Shown here one piece after another: positions 30,982 through 39,274 of a stretch of 49,214 bases of DNA. Within the stretch, counting starts at the first letter, position 1, and the number at the start of each line of letters is the position of its first letter. The stretch spans positions 1-49,214 of the forward strand of contig JALOKU010000016.1 in assembly GCA_025456345.1 (NCBI GenBank), given 5' to 3'. A model generated the notes under the pieces. It was not told where the DNA came from. It saw only the letters and a program-made list of their open reading frames with translations, and ran no database searches. The stretch is from Vicinamibacterales bacterium. GTDB taxonomy: Bacteria > Acidobacteriota > Vicinamibacteria > Vicinamibacterales > JAKQTR01. Both the position numbers and the translations under genes were made by a program.

Positions 30982-31093
30982 GTCAGAAGCAAGAAGCAAG
31001 AAGGGCCAACTGACGATTGTCAGAAGCCAGAAGACGAAATTCCAGCAGGACAGGCCTTTCTTCTTGCTTCTTGCTTCTTGCTTCTTGCTTCTA
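30982..31093. repeat. Heptamer inverted-repeat element, GAAGCMA family (most complete copy)
   Basis: Left arm CAGAAGCAAGAAGCAAGAAG, core GGCCAACTGACGATTGTCAG, AAGCCAGAAGACGAAATTCC, AGCAGGACAGGCC, then inverted right arm TTCTTCTTGCTTCTTGCTTC with five period-7 units. It lies between the divergent copA and HAD genes and stops 10 bp before a TATAAT box. Confidence 0.9.
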
Positions 31094-31103
31094 ATCCCGC
31101 ACG

Positions 31104-31109
31104 TATAAT
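31104..31109 (+). promoter_or_regulatory. TATAAT box 6 nt before the HAD gene start (leaderless geometry)
   Basis: TATAAT, TCCCCC, then GTG at 31116. There is no ribosome binding site. The best -35-like match in the heptamer arm (TTCTTG) is 16 bp upstream. Confidence 0.6.
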
Positions 31110-31115
31110 TCCCCC

Positions 31116-31832
31116 GTGCGCATTTCCTTCGACATGGACGGCGTGCTGGCGGACATGGACGCCACTCTGGCCCGGTTGGCGGAGCAGGAGTTCGGCGTGA
31201 CGGCCAGAACCGGGGTGCCGCAGAGCACCGAGCGCGATCCCGCCGGGGCAGCCGGCGAGGAAGCGACAGACGCGCCGCCGCCTTACGACACGGCGCTCCT
31301 CAACGCCCTCAGCGCGCGGCAGCAGTCGCGCCTCTGGCAGCGTGTCCGCGACACGCGCAACTTCTGGGAAACCCTGGAGGAGTGCGAGCCCGGAGCCGTG
31401 CGCCGCATCCAGCGGCTGGCGCACGAACTCCGGTGGGACGTCCTGTTTGTGACCCAGCGGCCAGGCACCGCCGGACGCACGCAGCAGTTGCAGACCCAGC
31501 ACTGGCTGAAGCGGCGCGGCTTCGAGTACCCCGCCGTCTACACGACGATTGGATCACGCGGGGCGATCGCCGCCGCCCTCACCCTCGACGCCCACATCGA
31601 CGACCGGCTGCAGAACTGCGTGGACGTCGCCACCGAATCGAAGGCCTGGCCGATTCTCGTCTGGCGCGATGCCGAGTCGTTCGATCGCATCGGCGCCGGC
31701 GCCAGGAACCTGGGAATCGCCGTCGTCCGCACGGTGGCCGAAGCCCTCGACCGGATCGAGCAGGCCGACCGGGCCTCCTCGCAGCCCGAAGGGCCCTCGC
31801 TGCTGGATCGCCTGCGGCGGGCGTTCAGGTAG
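31116..31832 (+). CDS. HAD-superfamily phosphatase, 5'(3')-deoxyribonucleotidase-like
   Basis: Probably removes phosphate from a nucleotide or other small molecule in the cytoplasm. The 238-residue protein opens with the HAD nucleophile motif FDMDGVLADMDATLARL (D6 and D8), followed by a long helical cap region, motif II DVLFVTQRPGTAG (Thr about 112) and motif IV AHIDDRLQNC (about 166-175). This layout fits the NT5C family, though substrate residues cannot be checked. The start is GTG 31116, which directly follows a TATAAT + 6 nt arrangement; MRISFDMDG is the expected N-terminus. The C-terminus carries a basic tail. Confidence 0.78.
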   Translation: MRISFDMDGVLADMDATLARLAEQEFGVTARTGVPQSTERDPAGAAGEEATDAPPPYDTALLNALSARQQSRLWQRVRDTRNFWETLEECEPGAVRRIQRLAHELRWDVLFVTQRPGTAGRTQQLQTQHWLKRRGFEYPAVYTTIGSRGAIAAALTLDAHIDDRLQNCVDVATESKAWPILVWRDAESFDRIGAGARNLGIAVVRTVAEALDRIEQADRASSQPEGPSLLDRLRRAFR

Positions 31833-31837
31833 GAACT

Positions 31838-31940
31838 GGGGGCTAGGCGCTAGGGGCTAGTCAGTTTGGCTGTTGAGCTGCCACCCACGCGGCGAGAGCC
31901 GTGTCCCACTAGCGCCTGGCGCCTAGCCCCCGGCCCCTAC
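31838..31940. repeat. Heptamer inverted-repeat element, CTAGGSG family (element H)
   Basis: Left arm GGGGCTAGGCGCTAGGGGCT, 52-bp core AGTCAGTTTGGCTGTTGAGC through GAGAGCCGTGTCCCACT, right arm CTAGCCCCCGGCCCCTA. The core is reverse-oriented type 1. It ends 5 bp before the TATAAT box of the hybrid kinase gene. Confidence 0.88.
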
Positions 31941-31945
31941 TCCGA

Positions 31946-31951
31946 TATAAT
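31946..31951 (+). promoter_or_regulatory. TATAAT box 6 nt before the hybrid kinase start (leaderless geometry)
   Basis: TATAAT, CCCCCC, then GTG at 31958; no ribosome binding site. Confidence 0.6.
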
Positions 31952-31957
31952 CCCCCC

Positions 31958-33652
31958 GTGCCTCCTGCCGATCCCGCCCAACTGTCACGAGCCGAGTCGT
32001 TCACGCGGCTCTTCGAGGCGGTGCACGAAGGCGTCTACGTCGGCCTGCTCGGCCCGCGCGACAACGTCACCATCGCCGCGAACCCGTTTCTCCGGATCAT
32101 GCTGGGCTACCCGGCCGACACGCCCGAGGCGTCGCTGCGTCCGTTCGAGCCCGACCGCTTCACCGACGAGGGCGCGCGCACCGTCTTCATCGACCGCCTC
32201 GCGCGCGACGGGGCCGTCACCGACTATCTGCTCCGCCTGCGCCGCGCCGACGACGCGGTGATCTGGGCCGAGGTGACGGCCAGCGCGGCGATCGTCGAGG
32301 CAACGGGACAGGTGCGGATCGAAGCGCTCATGCGCGACGTGAGCGATCGCAAGAAGCTCGAAGACCAGTCGCGCGACCTCTATCACCAGTTGCTGCAGGC
32401 CGAGAAGATGGCCGCCCTCGGCACCACGATCTCGGGCGTGGCGCACGAGCTGAACAACCCGCTCGCGACCATTCTCACCTGGTCGGAGCGCCTCGCCGAG
32501 CGCGATCTGGACGCTTCCACCCGCCGTGGCGTCGATACCATCCTCCACGAAGCGGAGCGCGCCGCGCGCATTGTCCGCAACCTGCTGACCTTTGCGCGCA
32601 AGCGCCACACGACGCGCACGATGGTCGACATCAACCAGGTGGTGCGCGAAACGCTCTCGCTGCGCGCCTACGAGCAGCGCGTCACGAATATCTCGGTGAT
32701 CGACGCGCTCGCGTCGGGGATCCCGTCGGTGTTCGCGGACCCGCACCAGATCCAGCAGGTGCTGCTCAACCTGGTCATCAACGCCGAGCAGGCCATGCTC
32801 ACCTCCAACGGGCGCGGCACGATGATGGTGCGCACGTGGCAGGACCCCGAGCGCGAGTCGATCGTCCTCGAGGTGAACGACGACGGGCCGGGCGTGGCGG
32901 AGGACGTGAGAACGAAGATCTTCGACCCGTTCTTCACGACGAAAGAAGTGGGCAAGGGCACCGGGCTCGGCCTCACCGTGGCCTACGCCATCGTCGAGGA
33001 GCATGGCGGGCGGATGTGGCTGGTGTCGACGCCGGGCGCCGGCGCGTCGTTCTATGTCGAGCTGCCCGTGGCCGGCGGGAGGCTGAAGGCGATTGCGCCC
33101 GGTGAACTGGAGGACGTTGGCGCGGCCGGCGTCGCGGTGCCAGACCTGGCGGCGATGGAGGAGCCTGCCCCCGCGCACCGGACCGGCAGCGGTATCGCTG
33201 GTGCGGAGGGCTTCGGCAGCAGCCGGAATCCGACGCCGCGCAGGCAAATCGTGCCGCCGCCGGAAATCGCCGGCGCCGCACGCCTCGACAGCCAGGCGGT
33301 GTTGATTGTCGAAGACGAGACCGCCCTGGCATCCGCCATGGCCGAGGCATTCGCCGACGCCGGGTTCCTCGTCGATCGCGCCGGGGATGGCGAAGAGGCG
33401 ATGGCGCGCCTCGATGGCGGGCAATACGACCTCATCATCAGCGACCTGAAGATGCCGCGCATGGACGGCATCCAGCTCCTCGGAGCGCTCCGGGCCCAGC
33501 ACCCGGAGATGGCCGGGCACATCATGTTCGTGACCGGAGACGTGATTGGCACCGACGCCGAGCGGTTCCTCGCCGACAGCCGCTGCCGGTGGCTCGCCAA
33601 GCCGTTCCGCCTGAGCGAGTTGCTGCGCATCGCCAAAGAAGTGATGGGCTAG
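31958..33652 (+). CDS. Soluble hybrid histidine kinase: PAS - HisKA - HATPase - receiver
   Basis: NtrB-like kinase with an attached receiver. The 564-residue protein has a PAS domain (about 12-130, ending EALMRDVSDRKKLEDQ), HisKA with the phospho-His in ISGVAHELNNPLATI (about residue 165), HATPase (N box LLNLVINAEQAM, G1 VNDDGPGV, F box IFDPFFTTKEVGKGTGLGL), a Pro/Ala linker, and a receiver (about 445-564) with phospho-Asp in YDLIISDLKMPRMDG and Lys in RWLAKPFR. No membrane segment. GTG start in leaderless geometry. A sigma-54 response regulator (34852) lies 1.2 kb downstream on the same strand and is a plausible target. Its stop overlaps that of the convergent next gene by 3 bp. Confidence 0.88.
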   Translation: MPPADPAQLSRAESFTRLFEAVHEGVYVGLLGPRDNVTIAANPFLRIMLGYPADTPEASLRPFEPDRFTDEGARTVFIDRLARDGAVTDYLLRLRRADDAVIWAEVTASAAIVEATGQVRIEALMRDVSDRKKLEDQSRDLYHQLLQAEKMAALGTTISGVAHELNNPLATILTWSERLAERDLDASTRRGVDTILHEAERAARIVRNLLTFARKRHTTRTMVDINQVVRETLSLRAYEQRVTNISVIDALASGIPSVFADPHQIQQVLLNLVINAEQAMLTSNGRGTMMVRTWQDPERESIVLEVNDDGPGVAEDVRTKIFDPFFTTKEVGKGTGLGLTVAYAIVEEHGGRMWLVSTPGAGASFYVELPVAGGRLKAIAPGELEDVGAAGVAVPDLAAMEEPAPAHRTGSGIAGAEGFGSSRNPTPRRQIVPPPEIAGAARLDSQAVLIVEDETALASAMAEAFADAGFLVDRAGDGEEAMARLDGGQYDLIISDLKMPRMDGIQLLGALRAQHPEMAGHIMFVTGDVIGTDAERFLADSRCRWLAKPFRLSELLRIAKEVMG

Positions 33653-34116
33653 GACGCGAGGGGTACGCCTCCTCCGCTACCTTTTGTCCCCGGCCCTTCC
33701 AGATCGACGATGCGGCCCGTCAGTTCATTGTGGACGCGGCCAACCAGATCCATGAGCTGAACGCGAGTCGACTCGATGGCGCCGCGCACGCCGGCAAACT
33801 GCACGTCTACCGAGTCGAAGCGCTCGTCGATCTTGGTGAAGCGCTCGTCGATCTTGGTGAAGCGCTCGTCGATCTTGGTGAAGCGCTCGTCGACCTTGGT
33901 GAAGCGCTCGTCGACCTTCTGAAACTGCGCCTTTGTGTCGGCCGCCAGCGTGGCTAGCCCAAGCTGCACCTCGCTGACGCGGGCGTCGAGCTTGTCGAGG
34001 CGGTCGGAGAGGGACGCCTTCGGTACACCTGCCGGTGGTCCGGGCGGTGGTCCTCCGACGGCCTCAGTGAGTTGCGTCAGCATCTCCAGGATTCGCTTGG
34101 TATCGGATTGCTTCAT
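33649..34116 (-). CDS. Coiled-coil protein with tandem heptad repeats
   Basis: No known family recognised. The 155-residue protein starts MKQSDTKRILEMLTQLTEAV, has a Pro/Gly linker (GGPPPGPPAGVPKAS), and then a long helix predicted to be coiled coil. Within it five near-identical heptads (VDERFTK, VDERFTK, IDERFTK, IDERFTK, IDERFDS) follow each other, encoded by a 21-bp tandem repeat. Flanking segments (SDRLDKLDARVSEVQLGL and VQFAGVRGAIESTRVQLM) have the same heptad pattern. The ATG at 34114-34116 is preceded by GGTGGT. It resembles small regulatory or phage-like coiled-coil proteins. The 21-bp repeat could change copy number by slippage without breaking the frame. Confidence 0.65.
   Translation of the reverse strand: MKQSDTKRILEMLTQLTEAVGGPPPGPPAGVPKASLSDRLDKLDARVSEVQLGLATLAADTKAQFQKVDERFTKVDERFTKIDERFTKIDERFTKIDERFDSVDVQFAGVRGAIESTRVQLMDLVGRVHNELTGRIVDLEGPGTKGSGGGVPLAS
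33817..33920. repeat. 21-bp tandem repeat, five copies
   Basis: GAAGCGCTCGTCGATCTTGGT repeated at 33817, 33838, 33859, 33880 and 33901, the last two with one or more changes. It codes for the TK(V/I)DERF heptads of the coiled-coil protein. Confidence 0.93.
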
Positions 34117-34294
34117 GATGACCACCGACTGCCAATGGCGTGCCACATCGATATTGCCAACTGGTTGCTTGCAAGAGACTCGCTCGTCGGAACTTCCAGC
34201 CATTCTCGCTATCGGTGTCCTGACGCGTGGTAGCAAATACTGCTCGCTCGGTCGCCACGTGCGCAGCGAAATCCGCGTACTTGCTCAGGATGGT

Positions 34295-34579
34295 CTACGT
34301 CCTTGGCTTTACGGCCGTGGCGCGTTTCCGACCTCCGATCTGCCGCCTTTCTTTCTGCACGACAACGTTCGGCTCCGTCTCCATGCGACGATTGGCGGCA
34401 CGAATGAAACCTGCGAGGCGTGCGTCGAAAGCCTCAGCCAGATTGTACTGGGCGTCGCGAGGGTCCGTTCCTTCCGCAGACAGCGTGACAAATCCGCAGT
34501 AGGTCGCCCTCCAGCGGTTGCGCCCAAGCTGCGAATACTCGGCGCGCTCCTCAAGTGCATTGATGACCTCCCATAGCAT
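34295..34579 (-). CDS. Small hypothetical protein, possibly HicB-like
   Basis: Unknown. The start ATG 34577-34579 follows GGGAGGGAG, a very strong ribosome binding site, and gives 94 residues beginning MLWEVINALEERAEYSQLGR. Residues about 13-60 (YSQLGRNRWRATYCGFVTLS, then GTDPRDAQYNLAEAFDARLA) have the strand-strand-helix look of HicB antitoxins, where a helix follows a conserved glycine and acidic turn. The basic C-terminus (KERRQIGGRKRATAVKPR) could bind nucleic acid. The region just upstream in the same frame (PLPDDGIVVVPRHLPRRGE) loosely recalls a HicA toxin strand, but no intact toxin gene is present. The HicB idea is weak. Confidence 0.5.
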   Translation of the reverse strand: MLWEVINALEERAEYSQLGRNRWRATYCGFVTLSAEGTDPRDAQYNLAEAFDARLAGFIRAANRRMETEPNVVVQKERRQIGGRKRATAVKPRT

Positions 34580-34822
34580 GGCTCCCTCCCGTTCTCCCCG
34601 GCGCGGCAGATGCCTGGGGACGACGACGATGCCATCGTCTGGGAGGGGAATCAATCGAGAAGATCGTGCCACCTCGGCGGAAGTTGCGCGGCCGAGTTGT
34701 CAGCGCAGCTTCTCGGCTTTCACCTCGCGCGAGCCGTACGTGAGGCGGCGGTCGGGCAGGCCGTCGCGGTCAGGGTCGATCTCAACGGGCCCTTTTCCGC
34801 GATTCTCTGTGATTGACGTAGC

Positions 34823-34836
34823 GACGCGCATGCGTC
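34823..34836. promoter_or_regulatory. Short inverted repeat upstream of the sigma-54 response regulator
   Basis: GACGCGCATGCGTC: 5-bp arms GACGC/GCGTC around GCAT, 16 bp before the ATG. A possible operator or leader hairpin. The preceding gap (34580-34822) shows nothing else clear. Confidence 0.3.
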
Positions 34837-34851
34837 AAACTTCTGACGGAC

Positions 34852-36288
<1,437 letters not shown>

Positions 36289-36427
36289 TTGGGTCGGAAC
36301 GGCACGGCCGGCCCGATCGGGGCCGGGCCTGGCGTGCTCCGTCTCGGGCCGGAACGCCGCCATGCCCTGACGGCATCGGGGCCTTCCCTCGGCGGAATCC
36401 CGCGATCCGACGACGAGGGAGCCCGAC

Positions 36428-37435
36428 TCACGCGTTGTAGAACATGCGGTACCACTCAACGAAGCGGCGGACGCCCTCGCGCACCGGAGTCGCCGGCTTG
36501 AACCCGACCCATGCGTCGAGTTCCTCGGTGTTGGCCGAGGTTGCGGGCACGTCCCCGGGTTGCATCGGCAGGTAGTTCCGCTGCGCGGTGCGGCCGAGCG
36601 CGGCCTCCAGGGCTCCAATGTAGTCGGCAAGCGGCGTCGGCTGGCTGTTCCCGATGTTGAACACGCGGTAGGGCGCATTGCTGGTACCGGGATCCGGATG
36701 CGCCGGGTCGAACGCCGGGTTCGCCTCGGCCGGCCGGTCCGTCACGCGAATCACGCCTTCGACGATGTCGTCGATGAAGGTGAAGTCGCGAACCATGTTG
36801 CCGTGGTTGAACACGTCGATGGGGCGGCCGTCCAGGATGGCCTTCGTGAAGAGAAACAGCGCCATGTCCGGCCGGCCCCATGGTCCGTAAACCGTGAAGA
36901 ACCTCAGCCCGGTCGTCGGAAGCCTGAAGAGGTGGCTGTACGTGTGCGCCATCAGTTCGTTGGCCTTCTTCGTGGCGGCGTAGAGGCTGACGGGATGGTC
37001 GACGTTGTCGTGCTCCGAGAACGGCATCGTCACGTTGCCGCCGTACACGCTCGACGAACTGGCGTAGACGAGGTGTTCGACGCCGTGGTGGCGGCAGCTC
37101 TCCAGGATGTTGACGAAGCCCGCCAGGTTGCTGTCCACGTACGCGTGGGGATTCTCGAGCGAGTAACGCACACCCGCTTGCGCCGCCAGGTGCACGACGC
37201 GGTGCGGGCGCTCGCCGGCGAACAACCCGGTCACACCGGCCCGGTCCGCAAGGTCGAGCCGCGCGAATCCGAAGCCCGGTCGGCTCGCCAGGCGGGCGAG
37301 CCGCGCCTCCTTCAGTGACACGTCGTAGTAGGTGTTCAGGTTGTCGAGCCCCACCACCCTGTCGCCACGCGCGAGCAGGCGCTCGGCCACGTGGTAGCCA
37401 ATGAAGCCGGCCGCACCGGTCACGAGGATCGTCAT
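36428..37435 (-). CDS. NAD-dependent sugar epimerase, UDP-glucuronate 4-epimerase type
   Basis: Makes UDP-galacturonate or a related sugar nucleotide for surface polysaccharide. The 335-residue SDR protein has the NAD motif [20 protein letters not shown] (residues 4-23), [19 protein letters not shown] (typical of the UDP-GlcA 4-epimerases), [20 protein letters not shown], the catalytic SSSSVYGG and YAATKKANE (Tyr/Lys), and [17 protein letters not shown]. The ATG at 37435 gives the usual [13 protein letters not shown] start; an in-frame ATG five codons earlier is less likely. A CACAAT hexamer sits 6 nt upstream, a weak version of the leaderless geometry. It follows rfbC on the same strand, separated by 21 bp. 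Confidence 0.88.
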   Translation of the reverse strand: MTILVTGAAGFIGYHVAERLLARGDRVVGLDNLNTYYDVSLKEARLARLASRPGFGFARLDLADRAGVTGLFAGERPHRVVHLAAQAGVRYSLENPHAYVDSNLAGFVNILESCRHHGVEHLVYASSSSVYGGNVTMPFSEHDNVDHPVSLYAATKKANELMAHTYSHLFRLPTTGLRFFTVYGPWGRPDMALFLFTKAILDGRPIDVFNHGNMVRDFTFIDDIVEGVIRVTDRPAEANPAFDPAHPDPGTSNAPYRVFNIGNSQPTPLADYIGALEAALGRTAQRNYLPMQPGDVPATSANTEELDAWVGFKPATPVREGVRRFVEWYRMFYNA

Positions 37436-37456
37436 AGGGCTATTGTGCATCCGAGG

Positions 37457-38002
37457 TCAGGAGAATACCTCGCACGCCGCGAGCGGCGCGCCAGCGGTGT
37501 CTTTCGGCGTGAGGATTGGCGCTCCGGCCAGGGGCCACGCAATGCCGATTGCCGCGTCGTTCCACAGGAGCGTCCGCTCGTAGGCCGGCGCGTAATAGTC
37601 GGTGGCCTTGTAGAGCGTCTCGGCGAAGTCGGAAAGAACCAGGAACCCGTGCGCGATGCCTTCGGGAATCCACATCTGGCGCTTGTTCTCGGCCGAGAGG
37701 CGCTCCCCCACCCACTTCCCGAAAGTCGCCGAACCGCGCCGCAGGTCCACGGCAACGTCGAAGACCTCCCCAGCCACAACCCTCACGAGCTTCCCCTGCG
37801 GCCGGCGGATCTGGTAGTGCAGGCCGCGGAGGACGTTGCGCGCAGAGCGCGAGTGGTTGTCCTGCACGAATGGCCTGGCGCAGCCGGCGGCGCGGCGGAA
37901 GTCCTCGTCGCGGAACGTCTCCATGAAGAAGCCGCGCGCATCCGCGTGAACGGCGGGCTCGAAGATCAACACGTCCGGGATCGCGGTGCGGAGGACGTTC
38001 AT
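37457..38002 (-). CDS. rfbC: dTDP-4-dehydrorhamnose 3,5-epimerase
   Basis: Third step of dTDP-L-rhamnose synthesis. The 181-residue cupin protein shows IPDVLIFEPAVHADARGFFM (about 8-27), FVQDNHSRSARNVLRGLHYQ (about 45-64, including the catalytic His of LRGLHYQ), GEVFDVAVDLRRGSATFGKW and IPEGIAHGFLVLSD (about 113-126), and the catalytic YKATDYYAPAYE. Full length. Its ATG overlaps the stop of the upstream regulator gene (ATGA), so it is translationally coupled to it. RfbA is encoded 10 kb away at 48052. Confidence 0.93.
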   Translation of the reverse strand: MNVLRTAIPDVLIFEPAVHADARGFFMETFRDEDFRRAAGCARPFVQDNHSRSARNVLRGLHYQIRRPQGKLVRVVAGEVFDVAVDLRRGSATFGKWVGERLSAENKRQMWIPEGIAHGFLVLSDFAETLYKATDYYAPAYERTLLWNDAAIGIAWPLAGAPILTPKDTAGAPLAACEVFS

Positions 38003-39048
38003 GGCGTACCGGATCCAGCGGCCCCGGCTCCGTTGTCGTAAAGATCGGGCGTCGAGAGCTTGAGGGCGCGGAGCTTTCTATAGAGATTCGTGCGCTGGAT
38101 GCCAAGCGCCTTCGCGGCGTCGGGGATCCGGCCGTGGTGCTGTGCGACGACGGCGGAGATGTACTCGCGCTCGAAACGCAGCCGCGCCTCGCGCAGGGTC
38201 ACGCCGAGGGTCGTATGCACGCCCTCGGGTCCGCCCAGCGTGATGTGTTCGAGAAGCGTGCGCAGCGAGACGGTGGTCTCCGGCGTCGCCTGCACGAGGC
38301 TTTCGAGCAGGTCCTTCATCTCGCGGACGTTTCCGTGCCAGGGCAGCGCCGCCAGAACGGTCTGCGACGCGACGTCCATGATCTTGTCCTCGATGCTCAG
38401 GGCCCGGCATGCCCGCGAGACGAACAACTGCGCCAGCGCTGGGATGTCCTCGCGGCGCTCCCGCAGCGAGGGCAGCTGAATCCGGAACTCGGCGAACCGG
38501 CGGTAGAGATCCGGCCGCACACGCCCTTCATCGACGAGTGCGTGGAACGGTGGCTCGACCACGGCGACCGGGCGCACAGGAAAAAGCTGCACGCCACCGT
38601 TCGACCGGGTCTTGAACTCCCGGTCGCGGAACAGCGTGGCGAGCCGCGCCTGAACGCGTACGGGCAGTTCGTCGAGGTTGCGGAAGACCATCGTGCCGCC
38701 GCGCGCGGCGTGAAGGAGCGACCCGGGATGGACGACCTCGACGCCGGGGCCGGTGCGCGGGGCGCCAACCGCTGTGCCGGGGCCGCCGTTGGCCGGCACG
38801 CCAAACAGCGCCCGCTCGGACTCCGCGGGCAGCAGGACCCGGCAGTCAACTGCCACAAACGGCGCCTCGCCCGGGTGTGCGCACGCGTGGATGGCCCGCG
38901 CGATGAGCCCGCGGCCCGTGCCGCGCTCGCCCGTCAACATCACCCCGGCAGGAGAGGCGGCAGCCGTGCCAACCTGCGTGAGGACCTCGCGCATGGCCGG
39001 CGACTCGCTCACGAGGCTGAAGGGCGCGAGGACGTCGTTTGGGATCAT
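37999..39048 (-). CDS. Degenerate sigma-54-type (bEBP-like) regulator with Fis HTH
   Basis: Transcription regulator built on the NtrC AAA+ fold but without its working parts. The 349-residue protein has no receiver. Walker A reads TGERGTGRGLIARA (Arg in place of the catalytic Lys), Walker B reads GTMVFRNLDELP (Arg-Asn where family members have Asp-Glu), and the sigma-54-binding GAFTGA loop is absent, replaced by a Gly/Pro-rich stretch. The sensor region RPDLYRRFAEFRIQLPSLRE and the Fis HTH (DAAKALGIQRTNLYRKLRAL) are kept. It is thus likely a DNA-binding repressor or co-regulator rather than an ATP-driven activator. Start ATG 39048 gives MIPNDVLAPFSL; GTG 39123, close to a strong promoter, is the alternative (374 residues). 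Its stop overlaps the rfbC start. Confidence 0.8.
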   Translation of the reverse strand: MIPNDVLAPFSLVSESPAMREVLTQVGTAAASPAGVMLTGERGTGRGLIARAIHACAHPGEAPFVAVDCRVLLPAESERALFGVPANGGPGTAVGAPRTGPGVEVVHPGSLLHAARGGTMVFRNLDELPVRVQARLATLFRDREFKTRSNGGVQLFPVRPVAVVEPPFHALVDEGRVRPDLYRRFAEFRIQLPSLRERREDIPALAQLFVSRACRALSIEDKIMDVASQTVLAALPWHGNVREMKDLLESLVQATPETTVSLRTLLEHITLGGPEGVHTTLGVTLREARLRFEREYISAVVAQHHGRIPDAAKALGIQRTNLYRKLRALKLSTPDLYDNGAGAAGSGTP

Positions 39049-39134
39049 TGTTTCGAGAAGACTTCGCCCCGCCAATGAGTGGACGGAGGCGCGCGCCCGC
39101 GATCCTGGTATCAACCAGGACACAACCAGCAGCG

Positions 39135-39162
39135 ATTCTATCGCTCCCCGCCGCAGTGTCAA
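39135..39162 (-). promoter_or_regulatory. Sigma-70-type promoter of the regulator-rfbC-epimerase operon
   Basis: On the minus strand TTGACA (39162-39157), a 16-bp spacer and TAGAAT (39140-39135). This is the best -35/-10 pair noticed in the window. Transcription would start near 39128, about 80 nt before ATG 39048 or 5 nt before GTG 39123. Confidence 0.65.
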
Positions 39163-39202
39163 TGGAGAAACAGGGCGTGACCGAATTGATACAGCAGCGT
39201 GC

Positions 39203-39227
39203 GGGGCCAGACTCGGTGTCTGACCCC
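39203..39227. repeat. REP-like palindrome GGGGCCAGAC...GTCTGACCCC
   Basis: Imperfect 10-bp inverted repeat around CTCGGT-like centre. It stands between the sigma-factor gene and the divergent promoter region of the bEBP-like gene. Shape is like REP palindromes common in many bacterial genomes. Confidence 0.65.
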
Positions 39228-39274
39228 TATTGAGGCGGCACTCGCGCGGCCCTCGGGACGGGCCGGATAGCGCT

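Noticed and set aside
36289..36427. A gene or terminator between the convergent NtrC-type and epimerase genes
   Set aside because: Short frames only; GC stems such as GGCCC/GGGCC exist but no T-tract follows, so no call was made.
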